From Roseibium album (GTDB lineage Bacteria; Pseudomonadota; Alphaproteobacteria; Rhizobiales; Stappiaceae), in the NCBI RefSeq assembly GCF_001404515.1, contig NZ_CXWE01000007.1, positions 62,001 to 126,000 of the forward strand: DNA of 64,000 nt, written 5' to 3'. Under the pieces are notes generated by a model, which was not told where the DNA came from, made no database searches, and worked only from the letters and a program-made list of their open reading frames with translations. Within the stretch, counting starts at the first letter, position 1; the number at the start of each line of letters is the position of its first letter. The position numbers and the translations under genes were made by a program. Below, one piece after another: positions 1 through 9,510 of this stretch.

Positions 1-427
1 GTTCCGGCTCGTTGATGCGGCCCAATACCAGTCTCGCCTGAACGACTACGATTTCGACATCTGTTCGCGCCGGTATTCGCTGACACCGACGCTGTCGGAG
101 ACGATCAGGACATTTTGGGGATCGGAAGCGGCGAAGATACCGGGAACCAGTAACATTGCCGGGATCTCCGATCCGGTGATCGACGCGCTTCTGGACAAGG
201 CGCTCGAAGCGCAGACGCGCGAGGACATGAACGTTGCGGCCAGAGCGCTCGATCGCGTGCTCAGATCCGGACACTACTGGGTGCCGCAATGGACCAAACC
301 GATCCACACGGTCGCCTTGTGGGATATGTTCGGATATCCCGCCGAGCCGCCACGCTACGATTTTCCCGTAGAAGATCTGTGGTGGATAGATCAGGAAAAA
401 GCGGAAAAACTCGGCAAAGCCGGTTAA
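1..427 (+). CDS. ABC transporter substrate-binding protein, YejA-like (3' part)
   Basis: This is the C-terminal end of a family 5 extracellular solute-binding protein; the 5' part lies outside the window. The reading frame is open from base 2 to the TAA at 425-427. The sequence HYWVPQWTKP near the end, followed by a region rich in Trp, Tyr and Pro, is typical of the YejA group of periplasmic oligopeptide/microcin C binding proteins. It would deliver peptide to the membrane permeases encoded immediately downstream (yejB starts 60 bases later, then yejE and yejF, all on this strand), so the four genes form one import operon. The exact ligand cannot be read from this fragment. Confidence 0.85.
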   Translation, partial: FRLVDAAQYQSRLNDYDFDICSRRYSLTPTLSETIRTFWGSEAAKIPGTSNIAGISDPVIDALLDKALEAQTREDMNVAARALDRVLRSGHYWVPQWTKPIHTVALWDMFGYPAEPPRYDFPVEDLWWIDQEKAEKLGKAG

Positions 428-487
428 TCTTCCAGGATGACCTGAGCCCGCTTCAGAAGGCCAAAGAAAAGGGAACGCACAAACCCC

Positions 488-1609
488 ATGGGCGCCTATA
501 TCCTTCGCCGATTGCTGTTGATGATACCGACGCTGGTCGGGATCATGGCGGTCAATTTCGTGATTATCCAATTCGCTCCCGGCGGTCCGGTCGAACGTGT
601 CATCGCGCAATTGCAGGGAACAGACGTATCTGCCAGTTCGCGAATTGGCGGCGGAGGCAGCGATTTTGCCGGTACCGGCAATGATGCCTCGGGTGGGTCA
701 GGCTCGGCGGCTGACAGCGTCACGTCAAAATACCGTGGCGCGCAAGGCCTTGACCCGGAGTTCATCGCGCAGCTTGAAAAGCAATTCGGGTTCGACAAGC
801 CACCTCTGGAGCGTTTTTTGACCATGCTCTGGAATTATGCCCGTTTCGACTTCGGTGAGAGCTACTTCCGGGACATAGACATTCTAGACCTGATCAAGGA
901 AAAGCTCCCGGTTTCGGTGTCCCTTGGCCTATGGATCACTTTCATTTCCTACATCGTTTCCATCCCGCTCGGCATTCGAAAGGCGGTGAGTGACGGATCG
1001 CGCTTCGATGTCTGGACATCGGGCGTGATCGTTGTGGGATACGCTATTCCCGGCTTCCTTTTTGCGATCCTGCTGATCGTTCTGTTCGCCGGAGGAACCT
1101 TCTGGGACATATTCCCGCTAAGAGGGCTTGTATCCGACAATTGGTCGGAACTGTCCTGGCCCGAGCGGATCGTGGACTATCTGTGGCATCTGGTGCTGCC
1201 ATTGACCGCGATGGTACTTTCCGCTTTCGCAACGACGACCCTTTTGACGAAAAACTCGTTTCTTGATGAAATCAGAAAGCAATATGTGGTCACGGCGCGC
1301 GCCAAGGGGCTGACGGAAAAACAGGTTCTCTACGGCCACGTCTTCAGAAATGCCATGCTGATCATCGTCGCCGGTTTTCCGGGGGCATTTATCTCAGCCT
1401 TCTTTGCCGGTTCCCTGTTGATCGAGACGGTCTTCGCGCTGGATGGGCTCGGTCTTCTCGGGTTTGAGTCCGTCCTGGGTCGGGATTACGCGGTGGTTTT
1501 TGCGATCGCCTATATCTTCGGTCTGATGGCCCTGGTCATCGGTCTGATTTCAGACCTCACCTACACCTGGATCGATCCCCGGATCGACTTTGAGAGCAGG
1601 GAGGTCTGA
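488..1609 (+). CDS. yejB: Microcin C/oligopeptide ABC transporter permease YejB
   Basis: Inner-membrane permease of a dipeptide/oligopeptide type ABC importer, 373 residues. A first membrane segment lies at about residues 9-29. It is followed by a Gly/Ser/Ala-rich linker (about 50-80) characteristic of alphaproteobacterial YejB, and then several membrane helices. The cytoplasmic EAA loop with ARAKGL, which docks on the ATPase, is near residue 270. The gene sits between the yejA-like gene and yejE, with only a 3-base gap to yejE. This order (binding protein, YejB, YejE, fused ATPase YejF) is the family standard. Known YejABEF systems import microcin C and other peptides; the natural substrate here is inferred only as oligopeptide. 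Confidence 0.93.
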   Translation: MGAYILRRLLLMIPTLVGIMAVNFVIIQFAPGGPVERVIAQLQGTDVSASSRIGGGGSDFAGTGNDASGGSGSAADSVTSKYRGAQGLDPEFIAQLEKQFGFDKPPLERFLTMLWNYARFDFGESYFRDIDILDLIKEKLPVSVSLGLWITFISYIVSIPLGIRKAVSDGSRFDVWTSGVIVVGYAIPGFLFAILLIVLFAGGTFWDIFPLRGLVSDNWSELSWPERIVDYLWHLVLPLTAMVLSAFATTTLLTKNSFLDEIRKQYVVTARAKGLTEKQVLYGHVFRNAMLIIVAGFPGAFISAFFAGSLLIETVFALDGLGLLGFESVLGRDYAVVFAIAYIFGLMALVIGLISDLTYTWIDPRIDFESREV

Positions 1610-1612
1610 TCC

Positions 1613-2806
1613 ATGGATTCGCAAGCTCGCGACGAGTTGGAAACCGCCGGATACGATGTCTACAATCCCTTGCCGGAGGAAACGGTTCCGCCACCGGTGA
1701 AGATGCGCATGTCGCCCATCAACCAGCGGCGTCTGGCAAACTTCAAGGCAAACAAGCGCGGCTACTGGTCGCTTTGGATTTTTCTGGTCCTGTTCGTCCT
1801 GACGCTTTTTGCGGACTTTCTGGCGAATGATCGGCCGGTGCTGGTCTATTTCAAGGGCGATTTCCTGTTCCCGACCGTGATCGACTACCCCGAAGACAGG
1901 TTTTATGACGACGAGCTGGCATTGGCGGTGACCGACTATCGGGATCCCTTTATCCAGGACCTGATCAACGAGGACGGCTGGATGATCTGGCCGCCGGTGC
2001 GCTACAACTACAGAACCGTCAATCGGGAAATACCCACCACGGCGCCAACGCCTCCGTCCTGGACGATGGACAAGGAAACCCGCTGCAAGCAGTACCCGCT
2101 GGGCGTTGATGATCCGAACTGCATCATCGGAAACTGGAACTGGCTTGGAACGGATGACCAGGCGCGTGATGTGCTGGCCCGTGTGATCTACGGATTCAGG
2201 GTGTCGGTTCTCTTCGGGCTTGTCCTGACACTCGCATCATCGGTCATCGGCATCGCGGCAGGTGCGGTACAGGGCTACTACGGCGGCCTGATTGACCTTC
2301 TCTCGCAGCGATTCATCGAAATCTGGACCGCAGTGCCCTCCCTTTACCTGATCATGATCGTATCCTCGTTTTTCATACCCGGGTTCTGGACCCTGTTCCT
2401 GATCCTGCTGGCGTTTTCCTGGGTTGCGCTTGTTGGTGTCGTTCGGGCTGAATTCCTCAGGGGAAGAAACTTCGAATATATTGCGGCGGCGCGTGCACTG
2501 GGTGTCTCCAACCCGGTCATCATGTGGCGACATCTGTTGCCCAACGCCATGGTCGCAACGCTCACCTTCATGCCCTTCATTTTGAATGGATCGATCTCCA
2601 CGCTGACCGCACTCGACTTTCTCGGATTCGGCCTTCCGGCGGGTTCGGCATCCCTCGGCGAAATGATGGCACAGGGCAAGAACAACCTGAGCGCACCCTG
2701 GTTAGGCATTTCCGGATTTGTGGTGATCTCCTTGATGCTCAGTCTGCTGATCTTTATCGGTGAGGCCGTGCGCGATGCGTTCGACCCACGCAAAACGTTG
2801 GCTTGA
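1613..2806 (+). CDS. yejE: Microcin C/oligopeptide ABC transporter permease YejE
   Basis: Second permease subunit of the Yej importer, 397 residues. The cytoplasmic N-terminus (about 60 residues) precedes a membrane segment near residues 55-75. A long periplasmic insertion of roughly 110 residues follows, which is characteristic of YejE compared with ordinary DppC/OppC. Five more membrane helices come next, with an EAA loop carrying ARALGV before a conserved RHLLPN. The start ATG follows the yejB stop after 3 bases, so the two permeases are probably translationally coupled and made in equal amounts. The downstream ATPase gene begins 10 bases after the stop. Confidence 0.93.
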   Translation: MDSQARDELETAGYDVYNPLPEETVPPPVKMRMSPINQRRLANFKANKRGYWSLWIFLVLFVLTLFADFLANDRPVLVYFKGDFLFPTVIDYPEDRFYDDELALAVTDYRDPFIQDLINEDGWMIWPPVRYNYRTVNREIPTTAPTPPSWTMDKETRCKQYPLGVDDPNCIIGNWNWLGTDDQARDVLARVIYGFRVSVLFGLVLTLASSVIGIAAGAVQGYYGGLIDLLSQRFIEIWTAVPSLYLIMIVSSFFIPGFWTLFLILLAFSWVALVGVVRAEFLRGRNFEYIAAARALGVSNPVIMWRHLLPNAMVATLTFMPFILNGSISTLTALDFLGFGLPAGSASLGEMMAQGKNNLSAPWLGISGFVVISLMLSLLIFIGEAVRDAFDPRKTLA

Positions 2807-2816
2807 GAGGGTGAAC

Positions 2817-4448
2817 ATGACTGACAAGGCCCTCATTTCCGTAAAAGACCTGTCGGTCGCCTTTACCCAGGGCGACGAAAAAACGCTGGCAGTCGACCGG
2901 ATTTCCTTCGATATCAAAAAAGGCGAAACAGTTGCTCTTGTCGGTGAAAGCGGATCCGGAAAGTCCGTGACCGCACTTTCGGTCCTGAAACTGCTTCCCT
3001 ATCCCTCGGCCTCACACCCCACAGGTGAAATCCTGATGAACGGTCAGGATATGCTGAAGGCAGATGACAGCGAAATGCGCAAGATCCGCGGCAACGCTGT
3101 TTCGATGATTTTTCAGGAACCGATGACATCGCTCAATCCGCTTCATTCGGTCGAACGGCAGATATCGGAAATCCTGAAGATACACCGTGGCATGGGTGAG
3201 ACGCAGGCGCGTCAGCGGGTGCTGGAGTTGCTCAACCAGGTCGGCATCCGCGAACCGGAAAAGAGACTCAAGTCGTTTCCGCACCAGCTTTCCGGCGGTC
3301 AGCGTCAACGCGTCATGATTGCGATGGCGCTCGCCAATGAGCCGGAACTCCTGATTGCCGATGAACCGACAACGGCGCTCGACGTTACCGTCCAGGCGCA
3401 GATCCTGGAGCTTCTGAAGCAGATCCAGCGCCAGCAGGGCATGGCCATGCTGTTCATCACGCACGACCTGGGCATCGTGAGGAAGTTCTCGGACCGCGTC
3501 TGTGTCATGACCGACGGCAAGATCGTCGAACAGGGGCCGGTCGCCGACATTTTCGAGCGCCCGCAACACGATTACACGAAACACCTGCTTGCCGCTGAGC
3601 CGAAAGGCGAGCCGCCGGCAACAGACAATTCCAAACCGATCGTTGTGCAGGCGGATGATTTGAAGGTCTGGTTTCCGGTCAAGCGGGGACTGTTGCGCAA
3701 GACAGTCGATCACATCAAGGCGGTCGACGGCATCGATGTGAAGGTGAGGCAGGGCCAGACTCTCGGCATTGTCGGCGAAAGCGGGTCCGGCAAGACGACA
3801 CTCGGCCTTGCCATCCTTAGGATGATTTCCTCGACCGGCCGTATTTCCTTCAGCGGTCAGGACATCCAGGAAAATTCCTGGAAGGAGATGCGCCCCCTGC
3901 GGCGCGACATGCAAATCGTGTTTCAGGACCCGTTCGGAGCGCTCTCGCCCCGCATGTCGGTCGCCGATATTGTCGGCGAAGGTCTCAAGGTGCATTTTCC
4001 GCGTATTTCTGCTGAAGAACGGGACCGCAAGGTTGCCTCAACACTTGAGGAAGTTGGACTGGACGCGTCGACCCGCAATCGATATCCGCATGAATTTTCC
4101 GGTGGCCAGCGTCAGCGCATTTCGATCGCACGCGCCATGGTTCTGGAGCCGAAATTCGTGATGCTGGATGAACCCACCTCTGCGCTCGACATGAGCGTGC
4201 AGGCCCAGGTCGTCGATCTGCTCAGGGACCTTCAGAAAGCGCATGGCCTTGCTTATCTGTTCATCTCGCACGATCTCAAGGTGGTGCGTGCCCTTGCCAA
4301 CGAAGTGATCGTGATGCGGCAGGGCAAGGTCGTGGAGTCCGGTCCCTCGGAACAGATTTTCGACGCGCCGCAGACCGACTATACCAAGGCCCTGATGGCA
4401 GCCGCATTCCGTCTGGAAACTGCTCCGGAAGGCGTGGTGAACGCCTGA
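2817..4448 (+). CDS. yejF: Fused dual ATPase of oligopeptide importer, YejF
   Basis: ATP-hydrolysing subunit that powers the YejBE permease, 543 residues, with two complete ABC domains in one chain. Each half has a GESGSGKS/T Walker A, an SGGQRQR signature, a Walker B followed by DEPT(T/S)ALD, and a switch-histidine region (ITHDLG in half 1, ISHDLK in half 2). Each half also ends with the oligopeptide-transporter C-terminal extension. The chosen ATG is preceded by GAGAGGG at good spacing; the frame stays open further upstream into yejE, but that extension lacks family similarity. It is the last gene of the yej operon; the next gene lies on the opposite strand. Confidence 0.95.
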   Translation: MTDKALISVKDLSVAFTQGDEKTLAVDRISFDIKKGETVALVGESGSGKSVTALSVLKLLPYPSASHPTGEILMNGQDMLKADDSEMRKIRGNAVSMIFQEPMTSLNPLHSVERQISEILKIHRGMGETQARQRVLELLNQVGIREPEKRLKSFPHQLSGGQRQRVMIAMALANEPELLIADEPTTALDVTVQAQILELLKQIQRQQGMAMLFITHDLGIVRKFSDRVCVMTDGKIVEQGPVADIFERPQHDYTKHLLAAEPKGEPPATDNSKPIVVQADDLKVWFPVKRGLLRKTVDHIKAVDGIDVKVRQGQTLGIVGESGSGKTTLGLAILRMISSTGRISFSGQDIQENSWKEMRPLRRDMQIVFQDPFGALSPRMSVADIVGEGLKVHFPRISAEERDRKVASTLEEVGLDASTRNRYPHEFSGGQRQRISIARAMVLEPKFVMLDEPTSALDMSVQAQVVDLLRDLQKAHGLAYLFISHDLKVVRALANEVIVMRQGKVVESGPSEQIFDAPQTDYTKALMAAAFRLETAPEGVVNA

Positions 4449-4457
4449 CACCATCGT

Positions 4458-5105
4458 TCAATTCATCTCCGGCAGTTCCGGTTTGTCACAAGGGAGGAGA
4501 CCCGGTGTGTCTGCGTCTGGTGCATCGGCCATGACTTCCACCAGGTCAACATCCCGCATCAACGGAACATAGCTGCCGAGTTCTGACGTCTTCAGATAAG
4601 TGCTCACCGGAATTTTTCCCGGCATTTGCCGGGAGACACGGCATCCTGACACGCTGACCGACATGTTTCCTTCCATCGTTTCGCGTTCTGCTTTTGACTT
4701 CGATAGCATGAACTCCTGGAAGCTTCTGAAAAACGCGATGTTTTCAGGCGGAATCCGGTAAATGCCGATCCGCGTGCCGTCTTTTAGTTCCGCGCCGAGT
4801 TCTGCCTTTTCTGCATTTGATAACATTTCCTCGAAAGCGACTTTTTCCTCCAGCACCAGCACGCCGTCTGATTTCGTCCTGACCGTAAGGTGCATTCCGG
4901 CGGCGCCCTCGGGAATATTGATACTGTCTGGATATCGGACCGCCACACGAATGCCGTCCGGGTCGGTCTTGAGCAGATCGAAATCTCTCAATTTGACCAT
5001 GGTGGCCAACGGAACATGACTGCAGGCCGCAGCCAAAAGTCCCAGGAGGGGAAGCAGCAGAAGGATCCTGAGGACCATTCTGGTCTTTGAATGCGGGAAA
5101 GGCAT
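4458..5105 (-). CDS. Putative lipoprotein, paralogue of the neighbouring secreted protein
   Basis: Unrecognised protein of 215 residues. The N-terminus is a lipoprotein signal: basic start, Leu-rich core and an LAAAC lipobox with Cys28, so the mature protein is probably lipid-anchored. The body (about residues 40-205) aligns by eye along its whole length with the product of the next upstream gene. Shared features are a TDPxxxRIAVR-like segment, an (I/V)YRIP motif, a conserved (S/T)GC, a STxLK(S/T)SE motif and a Cys near the C-terminus. The two conserved Cys could form a disulphide. The pair therefore arose by duplication. No domain with known function is apparent; a periplasmic role is inferred from the signal only. 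Confidence 0.75.
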   Translation of the reverse strand: MPFPHSKTRMVLRILLLLPLLGLLAAACSHVPLATMVKLRDFDLLKTDPDGIRVAVRYPDSINIPEGAAGMHLTVRTKSDGVLVLEEKVAFEEMLSNAEKAELGAELKDGTRIGIYRIPPENIAFFRSFQEFMLSKSKAERETMEGNMSVSVSGCRVSRQMPGKIPVSTYLKTSELGSYVPLMRDVDLVEVMADAPDADTPGLLPCDKPELPEMN

Positions 5106-5225
5106 TGATCGAATCCGTGGTTGGGTGTTTCTTCAGGCGCTGAAATTCGCCGGGATACGTTGGCAAAACAGGTTCGTCCGTGTTTCTGATTGCCTGGACG
5201 GTCAGTCGGGACTGAATTGTGTGGA

Positions 5226-5837
5226 TCAGCGGCAGGGTCGAACCGGGTCGGCATTCGTCGCCAGGTCGCCTGACGGCACGTTGCGCAGGTCATAATCCGT
5301 CGCAAGAGCAACAAAGTCTGAAAACTCGGAAGACTTCAGGAAAGTGGAAATCAACATTTGACCGGTATCGTCCGGGTCGAGCTTGCAGCCGGTAACGTCG
5401 ATGGACAGCGACCCGGCGATTTCGTCCCGGCGCGTTTCGGGCAATGTCAGGAATTTTGCCTGCAGCGCCCTTATCTTGCTGATCTGGCGGTCCGGTATCC
5501 GGTAGATCGAAACCAATCCATTCTGGCTGTTTGCCAACTTCGCAGCGTCTGCTGTGGCCGTCGTCTTTTGCAAAAAGACTTTCTTCTCTTTGAGGACACG
5601 GCCATTTTTTCTGTCCGTCATCACAACCAGCATTTTGACCCCCTTTTCGGGAACCTTGAGTCGTTCTGAATGGCGGACCGCAATCCGGAACAGTTCGGGG
5701 TCAGTCGTTGCGGGATTGAATTTGTCCAGTTCGCTGCTGTGAACCGGAGACGCAAAAAGAACAGCAAGGCTTGCGGCAATCAACAGGGATCCGGTGCGCG
5801 CCGACCGTGTCGCACGCTGAAACATCAATTTAAGCAT
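5226..5837 (-). CDS. Secreted protein of unknown function, paralogue of the next gene
   Basis: Unrecognised 203-residue protein with a Sec signal peptide: basic N-terminus, hydrophobic core near residues 16-30 and a probable cleavage site after about residue 34. There is no lipobox, unlike its paralogue 120 bases downstream on the same strand. The two share a TDPxxxRIAVR-type segment, an IYRIP motif, a central TGC and a STFLKSSE motif, plus a terminal Cys. The upstream region is strikingly AT-rich and contains the inverted repeat CTATC-N7-GATAG, consistent with its own promoter. Function unknown. Confidence 0.72.
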   Translation of the reverse strand: MLKLMFQRATRSARTGSLLIAASLAVLFASPVHSSELDKFNPATTDPELFRIAVRHSERLKVPEKGVKMLVVMTDRKNGRVLKEKKVFLQKTTATADAAKLANSQNGLVSIYRIPDRQISKIRALQAKFLTLPETRRDEIAGSLSIDVTGCKLDPDDTGQMLISTFLKSSEFSDFVALATDYDLRNVPSGDLATNADPVRPCR

Positions 5838-6076
5838 CTGGAATTCTCTATCTTTGATCGATAGTGATTAATTATCGTAAAACAATAATAATTAAAAGCA
5901 AAAAGTTTTAAAATCGCGAAATCAAATACTAGTGCCGAGTGCGGGAGCCGGCTCGGTCATTCAAAACCGGAATGTTGCAGGGTTTTCGTTGACCATTCGC
6001 GAGGCCATGACCCGATCAGTCAGAACCTGGTCGGAGCCATCAACTGACTGGTCCGTCTTGAAGGCACCGGCAGGCT

Positions 6077-8110
6077 TCAGCCAAGCTGGGAACGGGTCTG
6101 TTGACCGATCGATCGTTGCAGATAGTCAAGACATTCTTCCTGACCCATCGGTTCTGAGAAAAAGTAGCCTTGACCCAATCTTGCTCCGGTCAGTTGGGCC
6201 AGGTCGAGTTGAGCGCGAGTCTCAATGCCCTCAACGACAACTTCCTTGTTCAGGCCTTTTGCCATCTCGACAATTTTCAGGAACAAAAAGTGCTTTTCGT
6301 TGTCTGTGGTGATGTCCTGCAAGAACGACCGGTCGATCTTGATTTCGTCGAAGACCAGCTGTTGCAGATAGCGCAGCGAAGAATACCCGACCCCGAAATC
6401 GTCGAGTGCGACGCGGACGCCACTGGCCCGCAGACGGCTCAGGCTTTCGTTCGCGGAAGCAACATTTTCCACAAGAACACTTTCGGTGACTTCGATCGTC
6501 AGGTGGTTTGGAGGCAGGCCGGCCTGTTTCAGGCACTGGACAATCTTCTCGGCTATGTGAGGCGAGCGGAAACCAAGCGCAGAGACATTCGAGCTGATCC
6601 TGACAGGGGCACAGATCTGGCTGGAGGCAGTCGCGGCGAAACGGGCGCCCTTCGTGAGAGTGGCGAGGTCCAGGTCGAGAATGGAGCCGGTTTCTTCCGC
6701 GACCCTGACGAATTCGCTTGGAGACACGCATTTTGAATCCAGATCCCACCGGGCAAGGGCCTCAAGTTCGACGGGCCTTCCACTGGCAAGACAGATTTTT
6801 GGCTGAAATGCGACCTGCAACTCGTCGTGCTGGATCGCCTGTGCAAGAGCTTTTGTTATGAGGGTACGCCGGTTCAGGTCCCTGAGGATATGATCATTGA
6901 ATTGGCAGTATTGATTCTTGCCGCCGTCTTTCGCCGCATAAAGCGCCGCGTCGGCATATTTCAGCAATCCGGTCGTGTCCTCAAGGTATCCCATGCCGCA
7001 AGCCGAGAGGCCGACCGAGCAGCTGGGATGGATTGAGAATCCGTTGTGGTTCACTTCACAGCGCAAGAATTCGACGATTCTCGATCCGAGAGACTGCATG
7101 GAGGGAAACTGATCGGACTGCGGGACAATCAAAGCGAACTCATCGCCTCCGAAGCGCGCGGCCAGGCCGCCGCTTTCGACAGCGATTTGCCTTAGTCGCG
7201 TTCCAACGGCAACCAGCAATGCATCCCCTGCATCGTGGCCCATTGTGTCGTTGATGGATTTGAAATCGTCTAGATCGACCAGCGCAAGAAAGAACCCGGT
7301 TTCAAGATGCTCCGAGCACAACGCCTGAAGCCTGTCCATGAATACCGAACGTCTGGCAAGACCGGTGAGCGAATCGTGCGACAGCACGAAATTTGAATGA
7401 GCCTCGGCTTCCCGCCTTTGCCGTTCCAGCTTGACCTGGCCTTCAAGTTCTACAATCGAGCGGGTTCGACGGTTTTCGCGGATTGCGAGCAACTGGTAGC
7501 CAAGTATCAGGAGGCCGAATGCAACGCCAGAATAGGCAAGGCTTCTGGCGACATAACCCGTGAGGTCGGATTCGACGACAAATGCCCCCATGACGTCTCC
7601 GGCCTGGTAGACGTCTTCACCGAGTTCACGGTTGTGGCAGGAAACACAAACCTCCGACGAGGCGAATGTCGGGAAGATGGATCGGCCTATGACTTTCGAG
7701 TTTTCGAAACGAAGTTCTTCGTGGATGGCCGCATCGTTGTGCCTGGCAATCTGCGAAATTTGTTCTGCAACATGAGGGCTGGTTTCGCTGAAGCCAAGCT
7801 CGCGACCCGGAAGACCGGGGACCCGTATTTTCATGGGAGCGTGCGTTGTGTCTCCCAGCCTTGATTGCAGAAAATTCTCCAGTCCCATGCGGCGGAACGC
7901 TGCCGGTAGCGGCATTCCCTCAGAGTGAGAATTTGCATATTGTTTCACGAAGGCTTCGGAAAGCTGGACGATCCGGGCACGATCATCAGCTTCAGTGCGG
8001 CTGAACTCCCACAGGGAAACGGCAAAGAATGAAAGTGCAAGAATGAGTGCTCCGGCAAATACGAGCGCGGCGGACCCAAGGGACTGTTGCCGTAATTGTC
8101 TCATTGACAT
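6077..8110 (-). CDS. Membrane GGDEF-EAL protein with periplasmic haem-binding (CxxCH) sensor domain
   Basis: Predicted cyclic di-GMP metabolising receptor, 677 residues. Transmembrane segments lie at about 11-34 and 191-212 and enclose a periplasmic domain resembling the DUF3365/Tll0287-like family. It carries CVSCH at 155-159, the covalent attachment motif for c-type haem. The cytoplasmic part has a GGDEF domain (GGDEF at 321-325, intact) and an EAL domain (EAL at 450-452, then DDFGVGYSSL, IKIDRSF and VVEGIE), so both diguanylate cyclase and phosphodiesterase residues are present. The position normally holding the RxxD product-inhibition site (312-315) reads ESGG, so that site is absent. A redox or gas signal sensed at the haem is an inference. 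Monocistronic by appearance. Confidence 0.88.
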   Translation of the reverse strand: MSMRQLRQQSLGSAALVFAGALILALSFFAVSLWEFSRTEADDRARIVQLSEAFVKQYANSHSEGMPLPAAFRRMGLENFLQSRLGDTTHAPMKIRVPGLPGRELGFSETSPHVAEQISQIARHNDAAIHEELRFENSKVIGRSIFPTFASSEVCVSCHNRELGEDVYQAGDVMGAFVVESDLTGYVARSLAYSGVAFGLLILGYQLLAIRENRRTRSIVELEGQVKLERQRREAEAHSNFVLSHDSLTGLARRSVFMDRLQALCSEHLETGFFLALVDLDDFKSINDTMGHDAGDALLVAVGTRLRQIAVESGGLAARFGGDEFALIVPQSDQFPSMQSLGSRIVEFLRCEVNHNGFSIHPSCSVGLSACGMGYLEDTTGLLKYADAALYAAKDGGKNQYCQFNDHILRDLNRRTLITKALAQAIQHDELQVAFQPKICLASGRPVELEALARWDLDSKCVSPSEFVRVAEETGSILDLDLATLTKGARFAATASSQICAPVRISSNVSALGFRSPHIAEKIVQCLKQAGLPPNHLTIEVTESVLVENVASANESLSRLRASGVRVALDDFGVGYSSLRYLQQLVFDEIKIDRSFLQDITTDNEKHFLFLKIVEMAKGLNKEVVVEGIETRAQLDLAQLTGARLGQGYFFSEPMGQEECLDYLQRSIGQQTRSQLG

Positions 8111-8229
8111 CCCGTATCGCAGATGTTTGGAGCAGATTACCGCACACTACATATTCTGAATTACCAAATGATTGAAAAGTAAGCATGCCTTTTGTCAGGG
8201 CAGCATGGAAATTACTTTGATCGATCCAG

Positions 8230-9444
8230 TCACCCGACCCAACACGTCGCGAAGAATCCATTCTTCTCCTGGTCCTTGCCGATTGAACGACGAGTCTTGA
8301 AGCCGATCAGGCCGTCAGCACCGCCGACGTCATGGCCAAGTCCTTCAAGACGGACCTGCAGGTTGCGTACCGCTCCCCTTGTCGTGTCCTTCATCGGTTT
8401 CCAGTCGGCCACGAAGGCCTTGTTGCCGCTGTATCGGTCCGCAAGGTGACCGACAAAGAGCGCGTAGGTGTCGCTCTCGTTGTACTCCTTCAGAACATAG
8501 AAGTTTTCGGTCGCTATGAACGCCGGGCCGTAGCGGCCTGCGGGCAGGAGTACATTGCCTGGCTGGCCGAGCTCCTGGCTCGGAAACGGCTTGCCGCTGA
8601 CCCGCTTCACGCCTTCCTTGACGAAGGCCGAGATCTTCTGGCGATTGTCCGGTCCTTCACGCGTGCAGGACAGGGTTTCCGGCAAAAAGACCTCATAGCC
8701 CCAGTCGCGTCCTTTTACCCAGCCATGTTCAGAAAGGTAGTTGGCAATCGAGGCCATTGTATCGACTTCCGATGTCCAGATATTGCGCTTGCCGTCGCCA
8801 TCGAAATCGACAGCGTATTTCAGATAGGAAGAGGGCAGAAACTGGGGTTGTCCCATGGCACCGCCCCAGGAACTCTTCATCGTGCGGCGCGACACGTCGC
8901 CCTTTTGCAGGATCTTCAGCGCGGCGATCAGTTCGCCCTTGAAGAAATCGGCGCGCTGACCCATGAAGGCCTGAGTGGCCAGGACGCGGAGGGCGTCATG
9001 TGGAATTTTGGCGCCGCCGTAGCCGGACTCCCGCGCCCAGATCGCCAGAATGATGCGCTTGGGGACACCATACCGGGCTTCTATCTTTTTCAGCGTTGCA
9101 GCGTGTTTCTTCATGAGGCGGCGGCCGCCGGGTACAAGAGAGTTGAACTGGCTGTTCCGGAAATAGCGCTGGGGTGAACGGAATTCCGCCTGGAAGTTGA
9201 TTTTGGGAGGCGCGCCCTTGCCGCCGGGGCCGACAAGGCCGGGAAGCGATGTATCGGGCGTAAGGCCGGCGAGTTCCCGGTCAAGAGTTGCTTGCGAGAC
9301 ACCCGCCCGTCGCGCGGCAGGGATAACGTCGGAATTCAGGAACTGCCGGAACTGGGCATCGTACTTTCCGGCGTTTGCAGGTTCCGGCTGGGAGATGAAT
9401 GCAATCAGCATTGCGGCAAGGACAAACGTCAGACCACGGATCAC
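8230..9444 (-). CDS. Lytic murein transglycosylase, MltB family
   Basis: Periplasmic enzyme that cleaves peptidoglycan glycan strands with formation of 1,6-anhydromuramic ends. A signal peptide ends near PANA. The catalytic domain shows ARESGYGG with the catalytic Glu, and WGGAMGQPQFLPSSY, hallmarks of the SLT2/MltB family. A C-terminal peptidoglycan-binding domain follows (about the last 60 residues, with VRNLQ and LGGADGLIGFKTRRSI-like elements). I chose the GTG at 9444 because GGAG precedes it and the signal peptide begins directly there. The frame is open to an ATG at 9498, which would add 18 residues without signal character. The exact start is therefore uncertain, the function well supported. 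Confidence 0.88.
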   Translation of the reverse strand: MIRGLTFVLAAMLIAFISQPEPANAGKYDAQFRQFLNSDVIPAARRAGVSQATLDRELAGLTPDTSLPGLVGPGGKGAPPKINFQAEFRSPQRYFRNSQFNSLVPGGRRLMKKHAATLKKIEARYGVPKRIILAIWARESGYGGAKIPHDALRVLATQAFMGQRADFFKGELIAALKILQKGDVSRRTMKSSWGGAMGQPQFLPSSYLKYAVDFDGDGKRNIWTSEVDTMASIANYLSEHGWVKGRDWGYEVFLPETLSCTREGPDNRQKISAFVKEGVKRVSGKPFPSQELGQPGNVLLPAGRYGPAFIATENFYVLKEYNESDTYALFVGHLADRYSGNKAFVADWKPMKDTTRGAVRNLQVRLEGLGHDVGGADGLIGFKTRRSIGKDQEKNGFFATCWVG

Positions 9445-9510
9445 GGCAGGCTCCAGAGATTCATTTTCTGATGGAAGCCTATCACGATCCAGCGGCAACG
9501 CCGACCGGCC

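Noticed and set aside
3012-3995. 327-codon minus-strand frame opposite yejF
   Set aside because: Antisense of two Walker domains; no recognisable protein features.
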